From assembly GCA_963210315.1 (NCBI GenBank), contig OY723247.1, positions 434,001 to 498,000 of the forward strand: a DNA stretch of 64,000 bases. Direction: 5' to 3'. The stretch comes from Rhynchopus euleeides (Eukaryota > Euglenozoa > Diplonemea > Diplonemida > Diplonemidae). Positions 29,974 to 40,369 of this stretch are shown here, one piece after another; position 1 is the first letter of the stretch; each line of letters opens with the position of its first letter. Below the pieces are notes generated by a model that saw only the letters and a list, made by a program, of their open reading frames with translations, was not told the origin of the DNA and searched no databases. A program made the translations under genes and the position numbers.

Positions 29974-30613
29974 TATGTAGAGCAACCAAATCCTTGAGCT
30001 TGTGCCACTGGGCATAGGAAGGGGTCGTTACAATAACGCCCCGAAAACCTATTTTTGGCTGCTCTGGCCTGGCATGTTGCTGTTGTGTTGCCACTATCTC
30101 TCATCACACAGGGCGTCCAATACCCACACTCACACTGGTTGTGTGGTGGGGATGGGGGGATTTTCTTGCCCGCGAGGGGGATTGCGCGCCATTTCCCCCC
30201 TGAAAAACCCTTGGAGAAAAAGTGGAATCCCGACCCCTTTTTGGGCCCAAAAAGGCCAAAGTCCCAGGCATACTTGCGGCCACCCAGGAAGATTTTCTTC
30301 CTGCACTATTTGTGGTGCGGGGGAGGCGGGATGGGGCAGGGATAAGGTGGGTAGGTGCGCAGCGACCCACACTCCACACACCCACACCTCGCCTCCGCAG
30401 GAAGATGCCAATGCAGACACAAACCACACTTTTTGGGTCTCGTCCAGAGAAAAAAATCGTGCGAAAGAATAATGAGACCTGGACAACCCCCCCGCGTGAC
30501 GTATGCCTGTCGACCAAGCCCTTTCGGATCACATCAGGTCATGGAATCCAGAGACCGCCCTCAGGAGGACGCACCCTACTCACCACAGAATCTGTACCCC
30601 ACAAGGAACAGGT

Positions 30614-30670
30614 GTTCGCTACCGTGGCCTCCGGCGGCTGGGGGGCTCCGCCCCCCAGACCCCCCCCTGT
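30614..30670 (+). repeat. GC-hairpin dispersed repeat, copy 7
   Basis: It starts ttcgctaccgtgg and has a left arm at about 30510-30612. Confidence 0.8.
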
Positions 30671-30950
30671 GGACCTCTTTGCATTCTCTGGACCACCTCT
30701 AAGGGTGCACCACTCTCTTCTCCGGGGTCAAACTGCATATTCCCACCAACCGTTCCAATGTTCCGGAACATGCCGTTTTCGGGGTTTTTCGGGTCACCTG
30801 CGGTGCGCACGGCCCAAAAAATGGGGCGAAACAGGTCACGAAAACCAAGAAAAAACTGAGTACAAATACCGGGTTTTTGGCCGCTTTTTGTCAGAATAAG
30901 CTTCAGGTATGACTGTAGGGGTGCGGGTTTGTGGTTTGTGTATGTACGTG

Positions 30951-30981
30951 CCCTCCGGGCGCGCGAAGCGCGCCCGGAGGG
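30951..30981. repeat. Perfect GC palindrome with GAA loop
   Basis: Fourteen-base arms (CCCTCCGGGCGCGC) flank a GAA loop. It is the longest of three such palindromes in the repeat cluster. Confidence 0.75.
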
Positions 30982-31199
30982 CGCGCCTCGCCTGCGCGAA
31001 AAAAAAAATCCTGGCAGTTTAAAAAAATCTTCCTGGCTGTGGACCCCCCTGGAAGACCAGTGAAATCCCTGGGTTCTGCCCGCAAAAAAAAATAAAGGCT
31101 TTTTGCCAGTTCGCAGCACGCGGGGCCCAACCCGTTTGTCATATCTCGCATCTGGGGGAGGATTTCCTATTTGGGGTGCCATATAATATAAATATCAAT

Positions 31200-31308
31200 G
31201 GGGGCCCTCGCTACCAGGTGTGACTGAGGGAGGACAAGTGAGCCACGGCCCACTTCCTCTCGCTGACTGACGACTTGTGACGAGCTGTGACTGGTAGCGA
31301 GTACCCCC
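31200..31308. mobile_element. 109-bp hairpin element, GGGGGCCCTCGCTACCA ends
   Basis: This is the second copy of the element at 18918-19027, with the same ends and interior. Confidence 0.6.
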
Positions 31309-31387
31309 AATATGCCGTTCACATTTTTTTTTGTGTGCGTTTCCGGAATCCCGCCGTTGGGGGATGGGGCTGGGAGGAGGGTTCCTT

Positions 31388-31732
31388 CTAAAGCGCAACG
31401 AGAGGACCCAAACTACACAAAGGCCACACTGCCACAGCGCAAAGCAAAGGGTCCTCAGTAGGGATAGGGCACAGAGCGAAAGCCCGCTGACGGCCGGCAT
31501 GGAATTCTGTCCAACTGTCCAACGCAATAGCGTACGGTGTCTTCTCGATTGCCCCTCCGCCTTCGGCTGCGACCTCATGATTTGCGGGTGGCATCCCAAT
31601 GCCCCGTTGGACTGGGCTGCCCCACACAAAACAAGGAATGAAGTGCAGCTCGGCCAGTGCCGAACACCGTGTGGACCACTCTGTGGTATCCTTCCTTGGG
31701 GCAGCAACTGATGGCGGGCATGAGGTGACCAA
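31388..31732 (-). other. Open frame, possibly an older transposase fragment
   Basis: A 114-residue minus frame includes TPYAIALDSWTEFHAGRQRA. The D-x-W pattern recalls the DUF659 part of hAT transposases, and the position and orientation would place it upstream of the fragment at 28880-29303. The match is weak and may be chance. Confidence 0.25.
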
Positions 31733-34700
31733 GGCAGAGAAAGGGGATCAAAAGGTGGAGGGGAAGGGGGGGGGGGGGTGATTGCCGAGAGTTGAAGGTA
31801 AGGCAATTCCCTCAACACCCCCTTGTCAAAAGGCAGCGGGGGGAGGGGGAGGGGGGTGGAACCGATGGATATTACAGCTGGGGGAGGGGTCCACTGGGGA
31901 GGGGGCGGGGTTGTCTTAGTGCAGGAGAAAACAAAAAAAATGCACAAAAAAAGGCAACATATTGAGAATGGTCCAACGATAAAAAGTTCGCCGATCCCGA
32001 AACATCGGAGTTTAAGAAAAACAAGAATGCCTGTGGATGGTGCGGTGGGTGATGGGCAGGCACAGCCCACAGGGCCTGTGTGCGGCGCCAAACGTACCTA
32101 TCACTTCCCCGTTGGTTCAATGGTTGCATTTCCACTTGACAAGCTTCATTGGGAGAAAAAAACATCAAAACCTGCCCGGGGGGGGGGGGGGGGGGGAGAC
32201 GGCTGCAAGGCTCAAATCAGAGACCCGTGAAGGAGGGTTGAGGTCCATTTGACCAGTGGCATTTCGCGCATCTGTCTGAAGTTCCGCAGCGGAAGAGATG
32301 CTGAAGGGGCCCAAGTCTGTGCCTGATCAGACTCGTTCAGATGGAAACCTAACGGCAGGAAATCAAAATATCCAGAGTCGATCACTGTGCTAGAACAAGG
32401 TCACGACATTGCGGCTATGGGGCGTTCCTGATTCTGGGTGGTTCTGGCGGTGATTTTGCGCTTCTTTTTGCCAAGGAAGCAACCGCATGTAATCCATTTT
32501 TATCCGCAGGGGGTCAGACATATAACATATAACACCGGGCACCCACCGGGGCTTTTTCCGGGCGGGTCTTTGTGGGCGTCTTACTAGCACGCTATGCTGG
32601 CGGTCACGACACGCACAACAAAAGGCAAAGAAGAGATTCTAATGCGATTGAGATGAGGAGGAGAAAAACGTGATCTGCCAATTTCTCGCCGGGAAAACCA
32701 CAGAAATTGTACTCCCTTCGCTTTACGGTAGAAACACCCTGCCCAGCTGTTGAAAACAGCTCCAAACCCTTCGCTGGGCACACACTTGTCTCAAGGCTGC
32801 ATTGAAGCCCTGTGGAGTGGCATGAAAGTGTGACTAGCCCTAAAGCTTCAGTCATACAATTTCCATTCGTTACTTTGCGGCTTCACTCCCCTTCGTCGCT
32901 CGTAACCTGGAAAAAAATACCCCGGCGAGGGTGAAGGAGAGGCAATCGGGAGTACACATGCGACCAGTTAGTTTGATGGCTTGAGGAATATTCCCAAAGT
33001 GCGGGACCATCTGGGACCGCAAGAGTGAGCGTCAGATCCAAAGATTGCCCTTTGATAGCAATGCGATGCGCTGCTATGTGGCCACATCTGAATCTGAAAA
33101 AAGCCATGCCACCAATCAGTGGTCTCTTCACAACAACGATACACGTGTGAGAGATCTTTGGTTTCTCCAACCTCAAGGAAAGTGAGCGCATCCAATGGCA
33201 TTGGCGTGGCACGACACACAACAGGCAACACACCTTGTCAACCTGGCATCAGCACAGGGGGCAAGTTGGCAGGACGTCCTGCCATAAGCAGCAGGTTCAC
33301 GTCCTCAGGACCTGTTGCTGTCCGTGGCCACACTACCACCCCAGGAGGACCACGCGCCACCCACGAGGGTGACGAATGGATGCGAAAAAAGGGGGGTCGA
33401 CAAAGAAAGAAGAGACGACCCACACACCCAAACGGTACATCCCCCCTAGTTTGGGTGAGGGCACAGAGGGGACAGAGGGAAAGGAGGGGGGTGTTTGTTT
33501 GTTTGTTTGTTTGTTGTCTGTTTTAGGAGAGGGGACACCTGAGGGTGCCTGCGCGCATGTCGATCTGTGGCTGCGGGAGGCGTATCTTGCACCCACCAAT
33601 GATGGCGTAACCACGAGGGGCAGGGAGCGGGGGTGACGTTCGATACCAGAATGCGACACACAGCAGACACACACAGCCCCAAAGAGCAGTGTGATCAGAG
33701 AGCATAGTCGCATGCCACACCGACACCCCAGTTCCGCATCAGAGTTCCTTGGAGCCTTCACTCTGTGCCAAACTGTGTCGGTGTGAAGGGGTCTTCGGGA
33801 TCGCCAACCTTTCGGCAATGTTCGGGCGGTTTCCCATTCCTAATATAGGAGGGGGATGCACCGAAACGCACCGTAGCGAAGAGCCACGGCGTGACGCGCT
33901 CGTTTTCCTGCACTTCAGAAGCTAGCTTGGGGTGGGGGGGCGCAGGCGTTCTTGATCTTGATTGAGAGAGAGAGAGAGAGGGGGGGGGAGGTAGACATAT
34001 CAGGAACCCTATCCTCTACACAGACCCCCCACTCGCGGACCGCCCACCACCGGATCGTGGAGTGGCTGCAAAACATGACAACAGACCCAATAAAACTGCG
34101 GATTTTATTCCTGTTTTGGAAACGCAGGGCCCCCCTCCCCCCCCCCCCCCACTCTCGGTGCACAACCAACCCCCCTGTCTGATGAAGTGGTTGTGGGCGG
34201 GGAGGGCGGCGGAGGCGCAAGAAATCCAGCACAAAAAAAACGGCAGAGCTATAAACCCGCAACACGGCTGCCCTGCAACAAAAGAACCTGCATCCAGCTC
34301 GTTCTCCCTCGGGATTTCGCGACAGGGGAGAGAGAAAGAGCCTTCTCGGATAGTTAAATTCTCGGCGTTGAATCACGTCTGAATTGCTGAAACCCCAAAG
34401 GGCGCTGATTTGCGGGGGGTAAAGAGTAGAAAGTAGAATTGACTGTCCCTTCCGTGCGGGGGGAGGGGGGCAGGCCGGGAAACAAATCAACAAACTGCAG
34501 GGCAGGCAGGCAGGCACTGAGGCAGGCGCTGCAGTGCTGTGATCAGCTTGTGCTGTGTTGGCAATAAGCTGTGACTCATCAAGGGAGGGAGGGGGTCTTG
34601 TCTTCGTTGCGCGAAGGAGCACCGCCGCGATGCTGAACAGTTGCGGAGAGAGCAGGGGGAAACCCGCGGCGGGGCGGTGGGGGGGGGGGGGTATCAAATG

Positions 34701-36378
34701 GCATCGTAGCGTTTAGTAGGAACGGGAGTGGGGAGGGGGGGGGGGGTGAACGAACCAACCAACGTGTTTTTTTCTGCTGAGGGGCTATTTTTTGGGAGAG
34801 GGGTGGGGTAACATCATCAGGCGGGGGCTGTGTGTGATCTCCCTCGAGCTTTCTTGCCGTTTGTCAGCCAACGGCACAAGAAACGCAGGACAGGCAATTT
34901 TTCCACAAAACCAGACGGGGGGGGCGGTGCCTCTGTATGCGATGAGGGTTGACGGTTGCAGTTTCGACGACCAAAACCTGCGCCGCATGTCTGCCCAGCT
35001 GATGCATTACCAGCTCTGACGCCATGCATAGCGGTACCATAAAATATGCGACGCTCCCCAGATGGTTTGGTTGGGTGGCACAGAGCGCCCTCAGCCCTCG
35101 GTGTGCGTCTCACGAGCCCCTCACTCAGAGCGGGTCTGGGCAACTTTTGTGTTCTGAGGTGGATTCCATCATCCAACACTCTCTCGCCACCCCAGGTGAA
35201 ACACTCCAGAAGGGAAAGCAGTCACACACACCCTGGGTGCGTTGTGTTCCCCATACCTGCCTTGGATATCAAGGCTGTGCATAATCGACCATCAGCCTTG
35301 TCTTGCGACAGGAAGTGAAGGCGGCTGGGTGGAATGAAGTAACGAGATAGGGGGCCATGCTCAGAAGAGAAGAACAACCGGTGACAACCCGATAGGCTGT
35401 GCGTGTGGCACAGTAGGGTGAGGCACAGTGGGCTGCATGTTCAAGGCGATGGCGAGGCCCCATTCATTCTAGGGAGCATCTAACAGCGTGCGCGATTGCA
35501 TACGCACGGCTTTGGAAAAAGGTACCATTGGTGATGTCGGGGGAACACTCCACCGAACAGGTAGTGGGGCGTCGCATTATTCACGGTGTTCGGGGAGAGT
35601 CGTCAAGACATAGATCCGTGTCTGGGGGGCTGCAACAACAGGCGCAACACGGCAGCGGTGTCCAGGCCTCAGGATGTCAGCGATCCTGACCCTTGAAACT
35701 GGGTAAATTTTGTTAGGGTATTGACACACTCCTGACGGAGGCGGCACAGGCAGGGCCGTGCACTACGATTCATTTTGTTCTTCGTTGGGGACGGCACAAT
35801 GATGGACGAAAGGAAGTAAGAAGAATCCACATACGTTGATTTTGTGAGGGGTGACGCATGTTACTTTCGGTTCAGTTTTTCGTTCTGTATTTTTGGCGTG
35901 CCTGCAGGGGCGGGCACGGGGTGGCGCGGAGTGGGGTTGCGGCAATTCGGTTCAGTATTTGCTTCGGGCGCGTATCATAATTTTTTTCCAACAAGCTCGT
36001 TTATTCGCAACACACGGAACAGGGGGGTGGTGTGGCACAGTGCGATGTGTGGGCATTAACCCCTGCCTGTGTTCAGCCATGCTTTGTTGGCCCCACAGGG
36101 GTGGCTACAACACATGATCACAGCTGCGCTGCTCTCTCCCTTTAGAACACAGCACGACGGGGGCTCCAACAGTGCCCCAAGTGAAGCGGGGAAAAGTGCA
36201 ACAAAAGCCACACGCACACAGCCCTGCCCACCTGATTTTCGCAAAGAGCATGTGTGTTGATCTGTTTCTTTCTAAAAAACATTGGCACTTCCCTATCCCC
36301 CGTTTGTGCACTCCTTCCAAACAGTCTGTTTGTATGCGCAAAGCGCGCACAACAACAAAGCAGACTTTAACAACAAGC
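31733..36378. other. Long spacer, no gene recognised
   Basis: About 4.6 kb of spacer with long G runs (for example 31767-31780 and 32178-32196), a GTTT repeat (33492-33515), a GA repeat (33964-33980) and a C run (34136-34150). A minus-strand frame from an ATG at 33713 to 33333 starts with a signal-peptide-like stretch (MRLCSLITLLFGAVCVCCVS) but continues as low-complexity sequence, so I do not call it a gene. Confidence 0.4.
32178..32196 (+). repeat. Nineteen-base uninterrupted G run
   Basis: This is the longest mononucleotide run I saw. It can form a G-quadruplex and is a likely place for assembly length errors. Confidence 0.85.
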
Positions 36379-36729
36379 TCAGTCACGGCGGTTGTATTGG
36401 ATCGCAATGAACTCGACGTTGAATGCGCTGTACTTCGGGTGCCCACCCTTCGCCTCCTGCCCACCGCTGGTGCGGGATCTCTGCATGGCGGACCTATCAG
36501 CAGCGGCACCACCCCCGCGCCCCAGAGCACGGCGCATGAACATCATCCCCTTGTGCAGCGCTCCGCCCACCCCACTCGACGCACGGCTACGCTTCGCCGG
36601 CCGGGTACGGAAGGGGATCCTGATGGACTCATCAACCGCGCACTCCATGACATCGTCCTGCGGCACACGCACCACCCCCTCGTCAAACTGGATCGAGGGT
36701 GCCCCCTCCTGCATCGCTGCTGTCGGCAT
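36379..36729 (-). CDS. Small unknown protein (116 residues)
   Basis: The first ATG in the frame is at 36729; an AACACAG acceptor-like site lies about 45 nt upstream after a pyrimidine-rich stretch. The product has an acidic N-terminal part (FDEGVVRVPQDDVMECAVDE), a basic, Gly- and Arg-rich middle (RTRPAKRSRASSG, MRRALGRGGG) and a C-terminal part that looks structured (KYSAFNVEFIAIQYNRRD). It has no signal peptide or membrane segment. Composition, strand and position relative to the other genes suggest a real gene. An overlapping plus-strand frame is longer but compositionally poor. I recognise no family. Confidence 0.5.
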   Translation of the reverse strand: MPTAAMQEGAPSIQFDEGVVRVPQDDVMECAVDESIRIPFRTRPAKRSRASSGVGGALHKGMMFMRRALGRGGGAAADRSAMQRSRTSGGQEAKGGHPKYSAFNVEFIAIQYNRRD

Positions 36730-37525
36730 CGGTGGGGAGATGTGCGAGAGCAGTTGAACGGGAAAGAACGCTGTGTTTTTAAGGCAAAACACAGGAAAAA
36801 TCAGGCAGGGAGGGAGAGGGGGGGGGGGCAGTGGTGGCTTGGGATGGGGGGGGGGGGGTTTTTTTGCTTTGGTCGGTTGACTATCAACTCTGGGTTGGTG
36901 CGATCTCTGGGAAAGAAGGGGAGGAAATGTGTGTTTTCGAGGAATGCGTTCGTGCTGCCCGAGAGGAGCAAGGAAAAACGCGACTGACCTGTTTTTTTTG
37001 AGGATGTCGTGTGTGGGGCGTGGGGTGGGTGCACGCTAGCCTCCGGGAATTCCTGGCGATGCAGTGCGGCGTGGCAACAAAGGAGGGAAACGTGTTGGGA
37101 GAAAAGGGCGACACGGCGAGGGGGGGGAGGGTTTGATTGTCGAGAGTGAATGGGAAAGCAAGCTTCCAGCACCTTCTTGCAATACGGCGAGGGGGTGGGG
37201 AGGGGCTGCTTGCCACGGGCTCATATGTGGGGCCATCGTCCTGCTTCTGCTTCCACTCGGCACCCGCCATTTTTTTTCGAGGGGTGGGGTGTGGGGTGTG
37301 GGGGGAATGGGAAGGGGCATCAGGCAGAACCCTCAACAGCAACGAGGGCTTGTTGCGGGTCAACAAAACCCGGCGGTTCTGCCTGGAGAGCTTCTTCTCC
37401 CCGCCCTTTCTCTCTTCCATTCTTTCTGGATGCATGCGGCATGCCCCCTGTTCCTCTTCTCGGAACATCGCCGCTTGGCCCCCCCCACGATGCAAAAGAA
37501 TCCTGTGTGTCTGGGTCAGTGTTTA
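36730..37525. other. Spacer upstream of the small gene
   Basis: G-rich on the plus strand (for example 36820-36860), so pyrimidine-rich in the sense of the gene. No other gene is seen. Confidence 0.4.
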
Positions 37526-38142
37526 CTGGGGGGGGGCAAATAATCGTGCACTCCACTATTAATTGGCGAACGGGCGGGTATAATTGAGGGGCCCAAAAAA
37601 AGTCAAAAAGTTGACGGGGGGGAATAATCGTGGGGTGCACGATTATTCACTTTTGCAAGTTTTCTGGTCAGTTCTGGGGACAAACATCGCAAGAACCTCG
37701 TCCGTTTGCATATTTGGAATCTGTGCGGATCGTAGTGGGGTCATTTTGGCCATGGGGTGTCTGTCTTCACCCCTTACTGGCAGTCACCGTCTGGGCTCAT
37801 TTTCGTGTTGAAACTGGAGGCACACAAGTCCGGACATGTGGACGAATATGAGCCAAAATGGTGACGACCAGTCACGGGTGAAGACAGACACCCCATGGTC
37901 GAAATGACCCCACCACGATCCGCACGGGCTCCCAACATTCAGAAGACCGGGGTTTTTGAATATTCTGCGGGAAAATTTGCTCATTTTTCTTCCAGAACTG
38001 ACCGAAAATAGCCAAAAGTGAATAATCGTGCACCCCACGATTATTCAGCGGAAAAAACTTTATAAATGCCCGTTTCAAAAAGGCACTATTATTTGACTAT
38101 GCACGATTATTCGACTATGCACGATTAATTGCCCCCCCCCAG
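37526..38142. mobile_element. 617-bp TA-flanked inverted-repeat element
   Basis: The left end CTGGGGGGGGGCAAATAATC is mirrored by GATTAATTGCCCCCCCCCAG at the right end, with TA just outside both (37524-37525 and 38143-38144). A second inner pair of inverted arms contains ATAATCGTGCA words and a GGGGTGTCTGTCTTCACCC block with its inverted partner near 37875-37895. It has no transposase and is MITE-like. Confidence 0.75.
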
Positions 38143-38194
38143 TAAGATACTGTTATGAAAAACGGGGCTTAGCCCCGGTTTTTGAGATTTTGCC

Positions 38195-38780
38195 CCGAAA
38201 AACCGGGGGTGCCTCTTTTTTTTTTCACCGGGATTTTTCTGAGATTCTGTCCGGGTACTATTCCAGGGTACGTTTTGGCCAGAGGAGGCCGGGGCCAAGA
38301 GCACAGTGCCCTGCCCCAGGCGTTAGCCCGATGAACCTGTTGAGCACAAGGTGCACGTTGACTACATGCGGCGTGCGACTATGGAGCAGAATCAGCTAGC
38401 TGTTCACTACCGTGGCCTCCGGCGGCTGGGGGGCTCCGCCCCCCAGACCCCCCTCTGGCCTGTGCATGTCCAGAACCAAGTCTGCAAGCAGGGCAACCTG
38501 CGGTGCTTTCACCACCACCACGCCCTCAAGAACGCCTTCCTCATCGACTGGCTCCTTCGCGTTGACGCCAAGAAGGAGCGCGCTCCTCTCGGACCTGGCA
38601 GCGGCGGCGAAGTCAGTCACCCGCAGAGGAGCCACCCTGCCCATCCCAGTTGAGTGGCGTGGGGTGGGGTGGTGTGGGAAGGGAAAGCCCTGCCATTTGG
38701 GGAAATGGCTGAAATTTTACCCCCGATTACCCCCGGTTTTCGGCGCGCAGCCCGGAACCCTATCTTTTACCCTGGTCTGG
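38195..38780 (+). repeat. 0.6-kb dispersed repeat, copy 1
   Basis: It is the inverse of 62825-63395, including the GC hairpin in the middle. Both copies keep open frames across about 80 codons on each strand (for example HALKNAFLIDWLLRVD one way, DFAAAARSERSALLL the other). It is not identifiable as a known element. Confidence 0.75.
38402..38454 (+). repeat. GC-hairpin dispersed repeat, copy 8
   Basis: It is embedded in the 0.6-kb repeat that starts at 38195; the core is intact. Confidence 0.8.
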
Positions 38781-40369
38781 GTGTTGTCCAGGACTTTTTT
38801 TTATGGGGGAGCTCAAACTGGTCCTCCTCTTCTTTTCTCAATTCTTTATGCGCAGACGCACCGACAAACCAACCACCCGACACACCGTGCGCTCTCCGCC
38901 TGCCACTCTTCTGAGTGGGTGCACGGCATTTGGGAGCACGGTGTGATGGTGGTTTGTCGGTGTTGTGGAAAATGCACCGACGCATTCGCGTGGCATGCAA
39001 CAATATGTTGAAGTACCGAACACAGCCATCATCATGATGACGGACATGCGCAGACACCGGAAAAGACCGGGTACGATTTGTGCGCACGAGTGGAGGATCC
39101 ATCGTGTTGCGGAGAACGTCACTTCAAAGCAGCGCCACTCAACAACCCCCCTCCCCGTCTAGTTTCTGGGGCGAGTGGTGACACCACAAAGCCCCAACTC
39201 TCGGAGGGCGAAGGGGGTGGGGGAGGCGTGCGGCTCCTGTTTATATTTTCTGTATTTTCTTGGATGTGACACATATCTCCGCTCAGACAACAATGCCTGA
39301 TTATATAGTCTTTTGCGCGTGTGTAGGGGTGGGGAAGGGAGTTCCCCACCCCACACAACCTCGTCTTTTGTCGGAGGGGGGGGACGGAGGGGGGTAGCCA
39401 AATTTGCCGCCGGGGAGGCGCAGCACAAAAAGGAACAGGGAAAGCCTGCAAAAAAAAAGGAAAAATCAACGCACAGCAAAACGAAAGGGTGGTGGATGGG
39501 GCAGGGAGAGTAGAGAGAGGGAAATGGGTGGTCCTGAAGATCGAGAGACGCAACGCTTCACAGCAGATGCGCTCTGAAAACTGGCGCACTGGGGGGAGGG
39601 GGGGGGGGAGGGGAGGGAGGCAGACAAAGAGAGCCGTCGTGAGTTGAATGTTGCGTGCAGAATTTGCGAGGGCTACACCCCTCACAAAAAAAGAAGACTC
39701 ACTTTCCGCCGCCCCCTCCCCACCCCTCCCCCCACTTATGAAATTTGCCTTGTTGCGTTTCATAACGCTTCACACTGCACTGCAATTCGGCGGTGGTGTT
39801 GAAAAATTCCTTCTTTTTGTTGGGGAAAGAGGGGCCGTGCCCCTTCGCTACGAAGCGAACCCAGCCCAACCCCCCCAAATCCCAATACACCGCCGGCTTT
39901 GCAGCACACCGTTGCCAGGTGTGTTGGAGACACCACCCACGACACGCACACAGGAAGGGTGGGGGGCGGGGCTGTGTCTTCTCACGAGGGGGGATATGCT
40001 GATACACACAACCCTACTCCCATCAGTCCCCTCCCCCGCCGTGAGAAGACGTCTGCTCACACCGCGACCACCACCACTGCAGACCACACACAGAGAGGCA
40101 GGAGGGAAAGGGGATGGGGGTCGGGGGGGGAGAGAGGCCAGAGTCGCTTTCACAAGAGACCAGCAGCTAATGTTGCAAATTGTTGAGGGGCTGGCGTTTG
40201 GTTAGAAAATCACGCACACACACACAGGAAGGCGAAGGCACCTGCGAAAGCGGGGGGTTTCCTGCGTGTGTTGCAGACACCGCCTTCCCCCATCTTCTCC
40301 GGGTTCCACACAAGGCACGGCATCAAGGAGCCTTCCTTGCGTGCGGGAGAAAAGCCATCAGCAGAGCCA
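38781..40369. other. Spacer downstream of the LVIVD/LRR gene
   Basis: This holds the probable 3' untranslated region of the LVIVD/LRR gene and G-rich low-complexity sequence (39590-39625). No gene is seen. Confidence 0.4.

Noticed and set aside
33333..33713. Signal-peptide-like start (MRLCSLITLLFGAVCVCCVS)
   Set aside because: The continuation is low-complexity and ends in simple repeats, with no domain or paralogue.
36172..36987. 271-codon plus-strand frame
   Set aside because: It is opposite in strand to all other genes and of poor composition; the minus frame inside it looks more protein-like.
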